A stretch of DNA of 33,751 nucleotides from Opitutia bacterium (GTDB lineage Bacteria > Verrucomicrobiota > Verrucomicrobiia > Opitutales > Seribacteraceae): positions 1 through 33,751 of the forward strand of contig PAZC01000045.1 in assembly GCA_002716045.1 (NCBI GenBank), in the 5' to 3' direction. The first letter of the stretch is position 1. Each line of letters opens with the position of its first letter. Position numbers and translations under genes: made by a program. Below the pieces are notes generated by a model. The model did not search any database and was not told the DNA's origin. It saw only the letters and a program-made list of their open reading frames with translations. Shown here one piece after another: positions 1 through 8,205 of this stretch.

Positions 1-489
1 CTCATCCGCTGTCATCCCAAGTCGTATCCCTTGGCTTTCATCAAGTTGGATCGGAGCGTCCCAATACAAGTCGGTTGTAAGCTCGATTACCACCCAATCA
101 TAAAACTGGGTGAAAAAACTGCGGAATGCCTGCCCCAGTTTGGCATGGCCATGGATTTCGTTACCGTTCCCAAATGATATATCAGAGTCGAAAAGCAAAG
201 TATGTTTCTTGAAATCCCAATGGGTGACACGCTCCTTTATCGCCAAAACTTTCGCCATGGAAGTAACGTCGCCTCTTTTCAGGCAATCGACGTAAAACGC
301 CATGGCCGCCTCCGGCGTGGGGAATTCGGCTTCCTTGGCGCTCGGGATGGCAGCTAGAATCCGCTTGGTTAAATTATCCATCGGGGCAGGCTCACCGGAT
401 TCCGCTTTTGGTTCCGGAACTTCGTTTCCTTCCTCGCATCCTATTAAGGCGAATATCATAAGAGTGATCAATGGGAGTACTTGTTTCAT
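1..489 (-). CDS. Putative lipoprotein, C-terminus beyond window edge
   Basis: The frame read from ATG at 489 is open for 163 codons to the window edge, so the gene is incomplete. The N-terminus (MKQVLPLITLMIFALIGC) is a hydrophobic signal with a lipobox, and Cys18 is the predicted lipidated residue. An acidic, Pro/Glu-rich linker follows (about residues 19-35), then a mixed helical/strand region with PEAAMAFYVDCLKRGD near residues 60-75. That stretch resembles the opening helix of NTF2/SnoaL-like folds, but this is only an impression and I assign no family. No Shine-Dalgarno sequence precedes the ATG. The gene lies 75 bp downstream of the GAP1-N2/LRR gene on the same strand, so co-transcription is plausible. 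It is expected to be anchored in the inner or outer membrane. Confidence 0.75.
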   Translation of the reverse strand, partial: MKQVLPLITLMIFALIGCEEGNEVPEPKAESGEPAPMDNLTKRILAAIPSAKEAEFPTPEAAMAFYVDCLKRGDVTSMAKVLAIKERVTHWDFKKHTLLFDSDISFGNGNEIHGHAKLGQAFRSFFTQFYDWVVIELTTDLYWDAPIQLDESQGIRLGMTADE

Positions 490-564
490 TTGCGTGCAAT
501 TAGAAGACACGACGCATAGATGGTAAGATTACCTTGTTCTCGTGCATCGCCTGCCTCGATAGGC

Positions 565-2718
565 TTAATTAAACTGAATCACACAGTCGGGAAGTACTCT
601 TTGAAGCAACTCGCGTTGGTTTTGGGGTATGGGATTGTTCTTTAGTTCCAAGTCGGTGAGGTTCGTCAATCTCAGGAGGGCCTCTATGTCAGGGATTCTG
701 TTGTTGTTGAGGTGCAACTCGGTCAGGTTGGTCAGTTTGGCCAACGGCCCGATGTCTTCGATGTTATTGCCGCTGAGAACCAGTTTGTTCAGTTTCACCA
801 AGCCTTGAAGCGGCGTGAGGTCATTGATGTGGTTGTTTGTCAGTTTGAGCGATCTCAGGTTACGTGCATTTTGGAGACCGTTTATTTCAGAAATACTAGC
901 GCCAGAGACATCCAATCCTCCTAGCCTGTTTAAGTCGGCCGGGGTGATTGGTCCCGATGGCTTGCCGAGCACTTGGCTCAAGGAGCCTCCAAGGAGGCTT
1001 TGAAAATTGATTCGTTCGTTCGGGTGCGGTTTCGAATCCGGGCTTCGCATTATTTCCAACTTGAAAGTGTCTTCGGTTAACTTAGCCATCCTCAACGCGA
1101 AACTTGCCGAAGTCTGTTGCGGTGAAGGTGGTCTGCTCGGCGGGTTCTGATCATTGTTTCCGAAAGGATTGTCTGGCGTCGGGTCCGTTGGTGGTTGTGG
1201 TCGTGGCGTGGGCGTAGGTCTGGGTGTTGGTTTCGGTGGTTGTGGCAGCGGTTGTGGAGTTGGTGGCGTGAAGTTCAGAATTTCCTCTTGCTTCCTCACT
1301 CCTTCCAGTTCCCATTTCAGGCCATCTCTTTCCTCGACGAGTTGCGCGTTCTGCGTCTCCAGTTCGTCGATGCTATCCATCAAATTATAAATGGTCACAC
1401 CAAAGATCACCATCATGGATACGGCCAAGCCGATGAGCAGGTATGCCTTGGTATTTGTTTTCTTGGGTTTGGCAGCCGCTTGCACCACTCGCGCCGGGGT
1501 TTGTGTTTGCCTGTAGCGTTTGATCCTCCTTTGTCCGGTGGCGGCTCCGGTTGGACGACGAGGGCTTTGCTGTCGCCCTGCAGCCGGTTGCGGAGCGGCT
1601 TCTTGGGTTTCTTGCTGAGGGTGTTGCGGAGCGGTGGTTTCGACCTCCGGAGCAACTTCCTCGGGTTGCTCGTCTTCTTCATGAACTTGGTAAGCCGCCG
1701 CTTGTTCAGGTTCGACGGGTTCCTCGTGAACGGGTTCGGGTTCTTCGGCGACCGGCTCGGGTTCCTCGGCGAGAGGTTCGGGTTGCTCGGCGAGAGGTTC
1801 GGGTTGCTCGGCGACGGGTTGGGGTTCTTCGGCGACGGGTTCGGGTTCCTCGGCGACGGGTTCGGGCTCCTCGGGAACCTCCTCCGCAGGCAATTCGAGG
1901 GCGGCCATTTCGTCGTCGAAGGGAGCGAGTTCCAGGGAGTTCACGACTTCAGCGGACTGTATGCGTTCGGCGGCGGTGCCGGGCCATCCGCCGATCCACA
2001 AAAAGTGGGCTGGATCCTCGTTGGGCTGAAGAAAGGTGGTGAACGGTATCTTCCAAGCCTGTTGCGCGGACTCGAGTTGAGCCGATGATTCTGCATAGAG
2101 CTGAAGCAGTCTGTCTTCGTCTCCTGGATGGATACGGAAGATGGATTTGTCGCCTTGGGGGATCGCCGCATTGTTTTCGTCGCCTGACCATTTAAACCAA
2201 GCGAGCGAGCGAGCGGGCGAATCGATGCCACTTGCGGCCAAGTTGGGTGCATCTTCTTGTTCGAAGTAACGGGGGTTTTCGTCCCACTCGTCACGCCACC
2301 CGTCCCATTGCGTCAGAATGTCTGCGGGGGAGGGGAGCCCCGCGGTCTCCTCGGGATCGATGATCAAATGATGAGCTACATAGTTGGTTCGATTGGTGTA
2401 ATCTTGGCCGGCGCTGCGGATTCTACTTAAGAGGCATACACTATGTTGGCCCACTTTCAGCAAACGGAAGGCGTCGACTTTTGGCGGGCTTTCCCCTGAT
2501 CCGGATATGTCGAGCACACTGATTCGCTCGATTTCTCGAACCAGTCGTTGAGGCAGGGTTTTGTCTCGGGCCACCGTGCAATATCCCGAGCGGCCTGGCT
2601 CCAGGCCCATCGGAGAGCTGGTGAAGATCAATTGTCCAGTCATGGGTCTTGCCATTCGAATGTACCCGCCGAATGCTGTCAACCGTCTCATTTCTTGTCT
2701 CGAGTACATATGATCCAC
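565..2718 (-). CDS. GAP1-N2-like / single-TM / leucine-rich repeat membrane protein
   Basis: 717 residues counted from a GTG at 2718. ATG at 2709 (preceded by AGAAGG about 10 nt away) or at 2643 are alternative starts. Residues about 26-150 match my recollection of the GTPase-associated protein 1 N-terminal type 2 domain: GQLIFTSSPMGLEPGRSGYC, LLSRIRSAGQDYTNRTN and AHHLIIDP. Then come seven 7-residue Pro/Glu repeats (285-333), a basic stretch (393-423), one hydrophobic helix (425-447), a likely short coiled coil (449-480), a Pro-rich spacer (483-535) and about five 22-residue leucine-rich repeats of the SDS22/internalin-like type (594-717). The basic flank before the helix predicts a cytoplasmic N-terminus and an extracytoplasmic LRR domain. 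No enzymatic motif was found. GAP1 domains are known mainly from NTPase-centred conflict systems; the function here is inferred and unknown. Confidence 0.8.
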   Translation of the reverse strand: MDHMYSRQEMRRLTAFGGYIRMARPMTGQLIFTSSPMGLEPGRSGYCTVARDKTLPQRLVREIERISVLDISGSGESPPKVDAFRLLKVGQHSVCLLSRIRSAGQDYTNRTNYVAHHLIIDPEETAGLPSPADILTQWDGWRDEWDENPRYFEQEDAPNLAASGIDSPARSLAWFKWSGDENNAAIPQGDKSIFRIHPGDEDRLLQLYAESSAQLESAQQAWKIPFTTFLQPNEDPAHFLWIGGWPGTAAERIQSAEVVNSLELAPFDDEMAALELPAEEVPEEPEPVAEEPEPVAEEPQPVAEQPEPLAEQPEPLAEEPEPVAEEPEPVHEEPVEPEQAAAYQVHEEDEQPEEVAPEVETTAPQHPQQETQEAAPQPAAGRQQSPRRPTGAATGQRRIKRYRQTQTPARVVQAAAKPKKTNTKAYLLIGLAVSMMVIFGVTIYNLMDSIDELETQNAQLVEERDGLKWELEGVRKQEEILNFTPPTPQPLPQPPKPTPRPTPTPRPQPPTDPTPDNPFGNNDQNPPSRPPSPQQTSASFALRMAKLTEDTFKLEIMRSPDSKPHPNERINFQSLLGGSLSQVLGKPSGPITPADLNRLGGLDVSGASISEINGLQNARNLRSLKLTNNHINDLTPLQGLVKLNKLVLSGNNIEDIGPLAKLTNLTELHLNNNRIPDIEALLRLTNLTDLELKNNPIPQNQRELLQRVLPDCVIQFN
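1720..1866 (-). repeat. Seven tandem 21-bp units encoding PEPVAEE-type heptapeptides
   Basis: Seven consecutive 21-bp units within the GAP1-N2/LRR gene encode variants of PEPVAEE (residues 285-333): PEPVAEE twice, PQPVAEQ, PEPLAEQ, PEPLAEE, PEPVAEE, PEPVHEE. Unit length is constant and most changes are single substitutions, which suggests expansion by slippage or unequal recombination. The repeat is probably an extended acidic linker between the N-terminal domain and the transmembrane helix. It also produces long meaningless open frames on the opposite strand. Confidence 0.9.
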
Positions 2719-2829
2719 GCCTTCTGCTGAATCTGCAATGCGTTCATTTCATTGCAAGGCCACCGTAGCAATTGAACTTCCTCAACCCTACTCTTGACCG
2801 CCGCCGCTTTGGCGATACTTTTGCAGGAG

Positions 2830-4170
2830 ATGAAGAAGTTTATTGGTTGGATAGCGATACTTTGCATTGGCGTGGTGGTTATCGTGCTGGTTAAGATCGA
2901 GGTTTCGGACCAGTTGGACCGCCAGTATTACGAGGAGCACGTGGCGACGCATATGCTGCCCATAGCCGAAAAACCCCAATCCATGGCTGCCCGCGCCTTG
3001 GTGGATCAGGACGAAGTATTCGGGCAGGGACTCGAGCTGATTCGCGGAGCAAAGAAGCGGGTGATGTTCGGCATGTACCTCTTTGGCGGTGACATCGGCG
3101 ACCAGGTGATCGACCTGCTGCTGGAAAAGCAAAAGGAAGGCGTGAAGGTCTTCATGTTGCTGTCAAAAACTTCCCAGGATTATGCGCGAGCCCAGGAAAA
3201 AGAGGCCGAGACCTTGGAGGAAATTGCGGCTGGAGACGAGGCTGGCACACCTGTGGTGAAGCCGCAGTACCGGCAGAAAATGTCCAAGGCCAAGGAGCTC
3301 GGGTTGAACGTGCGCAACGCCGACACCGGTTTCATCAAGGCCCTTGTGCCAGCTCGCGTGGACCATAGCAAAATTATCATCGTCGACGGCGTGGAGGCGA
3401 TGTTCGGGGGCATGAACTTTTCCGATACCACTGCCAAGAATCATGATGCCATGGTGCGCGTGGCCGGACCGTTCGTGCGCGAACTGGAGATCAGTTTCTC
3501 CAATAACTGGAACTGTATACGAGACGGCTCTCCCTACGCCCCCATTGCCATCTACGACGAGGCCGCGGCCCAAGAGCGCATGCAGATACGCTTGCAGGAA
3601 ACAGGGTACTCTTCCTGCACCGGCAACCTCACCTTAACCTCACCCTACCTGGAAAACACGCGGGAGGTATTGATTGAGAAGTTCGATGCCGCTACCAAGA
3701 GCATCGAGGTGGAGCAGTTACTCCTAAACGACACGAAAACTCTGAAAGCCCTTGCCCGTGCGGCCAAGCGCGGAGTGAACGTGCGTCTGCTGGTTGACCC
3801 CGCCAAGCACCTCTACTATCGGGACTGGAAGGGCGGCCCCAATAACAAGGCGGTGGGCATGGTCGAGGAATTGAAGAAGGAACATTCCGGGCTGGCGATC
3901 GAAGTGAGACATTACACCGTGGAACCGGGTCAAGAGCTGCATGTCAAGATGTGTATCATCGATGACAAGACCCTCGGCTTCGGATCGACGAATTTCAGCA
4001 GCGGCGCCTTTCAATCAAACTACGAATTGTTCGCGTTCATCGAGGGAGCCGGCATAGTGGGCGACTTTTCGGCCATGTTCGAAACCGACTGGAAGACGCG
4101 GGGCGAGCCCGCCCCCAAGCTAAACCTCGGACGCAAGATCATCAGCGTATTCTCGGACGTGATCTTCTAG
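2830..4170 (+). CDS. Membrane-anchored phospholipase D-like (HKD) protein
   Basis: Counting from ATG at 2830 gives 446 residues; an in-frame TTG 12 codons upstream (2794) is possible. The ATG is preferred because it opens a signal-anchor (MKKFIGWIAILCIGVVVIVL); a GGAG abuts it, so initiation may be weak. Two complete HxKxxxxD motifs are visible: HSKIIIVD (H179, K181, D186) and HVKMCIID (H371, K373, D378), each followed by a GG.NF or GSTNFSSG segment typical of the PLD superfamily. This family includes cardiolipin synthases, phospholipases and some nucleases. The two-HKD plus anchor layout fits a cardiolipin-synthase-like phosphatidyltransferase or a periplasmic phosphodiesterase; sequence alone cannot separate these. 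It is divergent from the GAP1-N2/LRR gene and convergent with the M3 peptidase gene, 26 bp away. Confidence 0.88.
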   Translation: MKKFIGWIAILCIGVVVIVLVKIEVSDQLDRQYYEEHVATHMLPIAEKPQSMAARALVDQDEVFGQGLELIRGAKKRVMFGMYLFGGDIGDQVIDLLLEKQKEGVKVFMLLSKTSQDYARAQEKEAETLEEIAAGDEAGTPVVKPQYRQKMSKAKELGLNVRNADTGFIKALVPARVDHSKIIIVDGVEAMFGGMNFSDTTAKNHDAMVRVAGPFVRELEISFSNNWNCIRDGSPYAPIAIYDEAAAQERMQIRLQETGYSSCTGNLTLTSPYLENTREVLIEKFDAATKSIEVEQLLLNDTKTLKALARAAKRGVNVRLLVDPAKHLYYRDWKGGPNNKAVGMVEELKKEHSGLAIEVRHYTVEPGQELHVKMCIIDDKTLGFGSTNFSSGAFQSNYELFAFIEGAGIVGDFSAMFETDWKTRGEPAPKLNLGRKIISVFSDVIF

Positions 4171-4196
4171 TGCCTGCTCGGCGTTGCCCGCCGCAG

Positions 4197-5888
4197 TTAC
4201 AACTTCGCCGCATCCACGCCGTCCAACCAGGCGGACACTTTTTCGACGATGGACTCGAGGCAGCCTTCCTCGAACGGCGACTGCAGTTCGGCCAGCTCGA
4301 GCAGTTGCTTGAAGTGTAGGCTTCCGCCCGCCTGACACAGCTTGAGGTAACTTTTCCAGGTTCTTTCGGGATTTTCCTCGTTCCTTACCCAGTACTGGAA
4401 GGCGCAGGTCTGGGCTATGACGTAGTCGATGTAGTAAAAGGGGCACTGATAAAAGTGCAGTTGCATTTGCCAGGCGCCCCCGGCCTTGGGGAAGGCCAAG
4501 TCATCGTAGTCACAAGTGGGCAGATAGATGCCCTCCAGTTCCTGCCATTGTTGCTTGCGATCCCTTGGCGTGGCCTCCGGGTTTTCGAATACCCAGTGCT
4601 GAAAGTGATCCACGCATGCCCCGTATGCTAGAAACGCAAAGCTGGTGCCCATGTGCATGTACCTGTAACGATCCGCTTCTTCCCCGAAGTATTGGTCTAG
4701 CCAGGGCCAGGTGAGGAATTCCATTGCCATGGAATGAATCTCTGAGGTCTCAGCCGTGGCCCACATGTAATCGTACAAGGGCTGGTTCCTGCTGGAGTAG
4801 ACCTGAAAGGCGTGTCCGGCCTCGTGGATCAATACGCGCACGTCCATGTCGGTGCCATTGAAATTACAAAAGATATAGGGCCGTCCATAGATGGGAAACC
4901 CCGTACAGAACCCGCCCGGCATCTTCCCTTCGCGATTGACCAGATCCAACAGGTCCTCGTCCATCATGCGGTCGAAGAACTCCCCCGACTCCGGGGACAT
5001 TTCGCGATACATTTCCTGGGAGGCAATCACCATGTCCTCAGGCGTTCCCTTGGGCTTTGGATTTCCCTCCTTGAAGTGAATGCCATCGTAATAATAGAGG
5101 AGATCCAACCCAAGGATTTCCTTTTTCTGCTCATACAGTTTCCGAACCACCGGCACCACCAAGTCTATAATTCGCTGGCGGTATGTTGCGACTTCTTCGG
5201 GGCCGTAGTCGATTCTGCCCATGCGCTTGTAAGCCAACTCTATGAAGTTCTCGTATCCCAAGGTGGTGGCAATCTTGTGGCGGAGCTTCACCATGCGATC
5301 GTAGAGATCGTCGAAGACCTCTGCATTTTGTTCGTACCATCCGAACTTCGCCTCCCAGGCGCGCTTGCGCACGCTCCTGTCCTTGTCCTTTTGGAAGGGT
5401 TCCATGCCGGCCAGGTTGTAGGTTGCGCCCCCGAACTCGATCTTCGCGCCCGCCACCAGTTCGCTGTGTTCGTTGATCAGATCCATTTCTTGTTTCCGCA
5501 TCTCCATGATCTTCGGATCGAAGGTCTTCAACTCGATTTCCAGCTTGTCGAGGAAGGTAGGTCCCCATTCCTTTTTCAGTTCCTCCTTGAAAGGGGACGC
5601 GACCACGGCCTGCTTCCACCGATTGTCGATTTCCTCCATGGCGGGTAGGATCGAGTCATAATATTCCTTCTCTGCCTTGGCCTTCTCGTCGCGCAGGTCC
5701 CGCTTGAAGTTCAAGCTGACCATGTTGAAGTAGGAAGTGTTTTCCCTGCGGGTTTGATCCACTTCCTTGATCACCGCGATCTGCTCCTCGACCGACGTGG
5801 CGTCGTTGAATCGCTCCAGTCGTTCGTTCAGCAGTTTGTCCTGCTCTTCGACGGAAATACGCTCATAGTGAAGATCGCTGTATTTCAT
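4197..5888 (-). CDS. M3 family oligoendopeptidase (PepF-like)
   Basis: A 563-residue zinc metallopeptidase, normal length for oligoendopeptidase F relatives. The HExxH motif is HEAGH (H355, E356, H359). The third zinc ligand is probably E383 in SEIHSMAMEF, aligning with the conserved Glu about 25 residues after HExxH in thimet oligopeptidase. The N-terminal half is long, helical and charged, as expected for the lobe that closes over the peptide channel. There is no signal peptide, so it should hydrolyse short peptides in the cytoplasm. The start at 5888 is supported by AGGT (5897-5900, minus strand), which overlaps the stop codon of the upstream propeller gene. Only 10 bp separate the two genes, indicating translational coupling. 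Confidence 0.93.
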   Translation of the reverse strand: MKYSDLHYERISVEEQDKLLNERLERFNDATSVEEQIAVIKEVDQTRRENTSYFNMVSLNFKRDLRDEKAKAEKEYYDSILPAMEEIDNRWKQAVVASPFKEELKKEWGPTFLDKLEIELKTFDPKIMEMRKQEMDLINEHSELVAGAKIEFGGATYNLAGMEPFQKDKDRSVRKRAWEAKFGWYEQNAEVFDDLYDRMVKLRHKIATTLGYENFIELAYKRMGRIDYGPEEVATYRQRIIDLVVPVVRKLYEQKKEILGLDLLYYYDGIHFKEGNPKPKGTPEDMVIASQEMYREMSPESGEFFDRMMDEDLLDLVNREGKMPGGFCTGFPIYGRPYIFCNFNGTDMDVRVLIHEAGHAFQVYSSRNQPLYDYMWATAETSEIHSMAMEFLTWPWLDQYFGEEADRYRYMHMGTSFAFLAYGACVDHFQHWVFENPEATPRDRKQQWQELEGIYLPTCDYDDLAFPKAGGAWQMQLHFYQCPFYYIDYVIAQTCAFQYWVRNEENPERTWKSYLKLCQAGGSLHFKQLLELAELQSPFEEGCLESIVEKVSAWLDGVDAAKL

Positions 5889-5898
5889 TTTGTTTTAC

Positions 5899-8121
5899 CT
5901 ATGGGGAAACCCGGAGGGCGATCAACTCGCTTCCAGTTCGGATGACAAAGGTTTGGTCGACCGCGGCGACCCCGTAGATTCTGCCCTCGATGCTTAGCTT
6001 GTTCTCGGCCAATACCTTGTCGCTGCCATCGTCGGCGAGTACGAGGGCGGGCCCTTCCTTTATGAAGAAGTAAATTCGCCCCTCCGCCCAGATCGGGGAG
6101 GCCCAGCAGGAACCCGGTAACCGTAGGTTCCATAATTTCTTGCCAGTTTTTATTTCATGGCAGGAGGCCACGCCCGCCCGATTGACGAAGTAGACGTGTT
6201 TGTCGGTGGCCAGGGGGGATCCAAAACTGGAGGAGCCATCCTCGGCAACCCAAGCCACGCGGTTCTTTCCCTCCAGGCTCTCTTTCCTGCGCAAAGCCAT
6301 CGACTGGTCGGGGGCAGAGGAGCCAATGATTACGAATTCGTCCGTCAAGGTGGGGGAAGCCACTGTGTTGCCCTCGATGCCTTCCTTGCTCCAAAATCTT
6401 TTTCCTGAGGTGAAGTCATAGGCTTCCGCTATGCCGTTGGAACTAATGAAAAGGGTTTCGCCTTCCCCTTGTCGGGACAAGGTGGGCGTGCTCCACGAAA
6501 CACGCTTCGGGCGGTCCACCTTCCATGTCGTTTTGCCCGTCACCTTGTCTATCTTCAAGAGGTAGGAGGGGCCTCCGTGATCTACCAGCAAACCGAGATG
6601 TCCGGTGGACTGCACCAGTGATGAACCGATCCCGTGGTTGCCCTCGATGGGGCCGTATTCCTTGGTCAGGAAACGCTTCCATAACTCCTCGCCTGCATGG
6701 CTCAAGGCAACCAGCAAGCCGTTTTCGAAGAAGAGGTAGATTCCCTTGTCATCCACCACCGGGCTAGGGGCTGCTTGCGAAACCATCATGCTTCTCTTGG
6801 TCTTGACCGGCGACTGGTAGCTTTTGTTCCAGAGCGACTTGCCATCGGAGAGGCGATGGCAACCTATGACTGACTCCTCGCTGAACTCGCCTTTTGTCCA
6901 AGTGCAAAATACTTTGTCGGCCCAGACGACCGGAGTTGACTGGCCATAGCCGGGAAGCTTCATCCGCCAGGCCATGTTTTTTTCGTCTGCCCAAGTCAGG
7001 GGCAGTCCCTTGGCATCCGCATGACTGTCTCCCAGTCCGCGAATTCCTTGCCAGTTGGCTTGGCTCTTTTGCGAGATCTTCGAAGAGGCGGGCGGCTCCC
7101 TTTCCTTTTTTTGCGCCAAGAGTGGGAAGGGGACTATTTCCATCGAGCTGAGATGGCCGTCGTAATTGGCTCCTCCGAGGAAAAGCGCATGGGATTTGTC
7201 CATCGGGACCATGCGGTGAAAGAAGCGTCGCTCCCGGAGCTTTGCTGCATTGTCCATCCATTCATCCCCTTTGGCCGACAGAATTCTCGGGGTGGAGCTG
7301 AAGGCTCCCGCAACCAACCTGCCATTCAGGCTGCAGGCGGCGCTTCCGAAGGACTTCATGCTCTTGGGTCCCGGATAATCCGGGGCTTCCGACCATTTTC
7401 CGCTGGGGAGGTGCAGTTTGCGGACGGCATTAGTGGTTCCCTTCTTTTCCTCCAGTCCCCCGATCACGTAAAGAAACTCTCCCGCGATGGCTGCCCCGTT
7501 GGCCCGTACCGCCCACGAGGCGGAGGGAAGCTTTTTCCATTCGATGGGCGAAGCGGACAAGTCGGCCATCCAGCCGTGCTTGTGCCAGGTGACGCCTTTG
7601 CCATCCTTCATTTGCCATCCACCGATGACGTAGAGCTTGCCCTTGTGGGCTACCATCTCATGAGAGGATCTGGGTTCAGGCAAGGGGCTGAGCGTTTTCC
7701 AGGCTTTCTTCCTCGGGTTATAGACAAAGACTTCGTCGACCGAGCTCAAGTTGGAAGGTTTTCCCTTTGGGTTGGATGCTCGTGAACCGCCCGCCAAGTA
7801 AATTTGTCCCTTGTGCGCCGCCATTCCGAATCCCTGCAAGGGCTTGTTGAAAGGCAACTTTTCCCATTTGTCCTTTTTCTTGAGGTCCATGCGGACGAAG
7901 TGGCGGGAATGTGTTTTCTCGGAGTAGACATGAGCCTGACCGACGTGTCCCCCGTAGACATACAGGAAATTTCCTGCCCGGCAGGCTCCAAAACTGGTCA
8001 CCGGATCCGGCAACTTGGCTTTCAGGAGAACGGATTCTTCCTCGGCGTCCAAGCGGATGACGGTTGAGGCTCCAAGAAGAATGAGATTTGCCAAGCAAGG
8101 AAGGACAGCTTTTATGGACAT
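5899..8121 (-). CDS. Secreted Kelch-repeat / PQQ-like double beta-propeller protein
   Basis: 740 residues with an N-terminal signal peptide (about residues 1-26, ending near VIRLDA). The first half (about 40-330) has repeated Kelch blades, seen as YVYGG, IYLAGG, LYVIGG and LYVIGGLEE segments each followed by a conserved Trp/Tyr-containing strand. The second half (about 355-735) has PQQ/pyrrolo-quinoline-type propeller blades with recurring ASPTLTD, GKKLWNL, TGKTTWKV and WSTPTLS elements, as in BamB-like and outer-membrane propeller proteins. No catalytic quinoprotein residues were recognised, so a binding or scaffolding role in the periplasm or at the surface is more likely than dehydrogenase activity. 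It is coupled to the M3 peptidase gene 10 bp downstream. Confidence 0.85.
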   Translation of the reverse strand: MSIKAVLPCLANLILLGASTVIRLDAEEESVLLKAKLPDPVTSFGACRAGNFLYVYGGHVGQAHVYSEKTHSRHFVRMDLKKKDKWEKLPFNKPLQGFGMAAHKGQIYLAGGSRASNPKGKPSNLSSVDEVFVYNPRKKAWKTLSPLPEPRSSHEMVAHKGKLYVIGGWQMKDGKGVTWHKHGWMADLSASPIEWKKLPSASWAVRANGAAIAGEFLYVIGGLEEKKGTTNAVRKLHLPSGKWSEAPDYPGPKSMKSFGSAACSLNGRLVAGAFSSTPRILSAKGDEWMDNAAKLRERRFFHRMVPMDKSHALFLGGANYDGHLSSMEIVPFPLLAQKKEREPPASSKISQKSQANWQGIRGLGDSHADAKGLPLTWADEKNMAWRMKLPGYGQSTPVVWADKVFCTWTKGEFSEESVIGCHRLSDGKSLWNKSYQSPVKTKRSMMVSQAAPSPVVDDKGIYLFFENGLLVALSHAGEELWKRFLTKEYGPIEGNHGIGSSLVQSTGHLGLLVDHGGPSYLLKIDKVTGKTTWKVDRPKRVSWSTPTLSRQGEGETLFISSNGIAEAYDFTSGKRFWSKEGIEGNTVASPTLTDEFVIIGSSAPDQSMALRRKESLEGKNRVAWVAEDGSSSFGSPLATDKHVYFVNRAGVASCHEIKTGKKLWNLRLPGSCWASPIWAEGRIYFFIKEGPALVLADDGSDKVLAENKLSIEGRIYGVAAVDQTFVIRTGSELIALRVSP

Positions 8122-8205
8122 AACCTCTAGCAGGCGATTTTTTGCAGGGAACGCAACCGGAAGCTTTTGCCTTTTTTTGGATTAATTCACCGGAGCTGGC
8201 CTGTT

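Noticed and set aside
1195-2088. 297-codon open frame on the plus strand across the Pro/Glu repeat
   Set aside because: It is the complement of the 21-bp repeat gene. Its product is a monotonous Gly/Phe/Leu repeat with no domain, and the minus-strand gene has clear domains.
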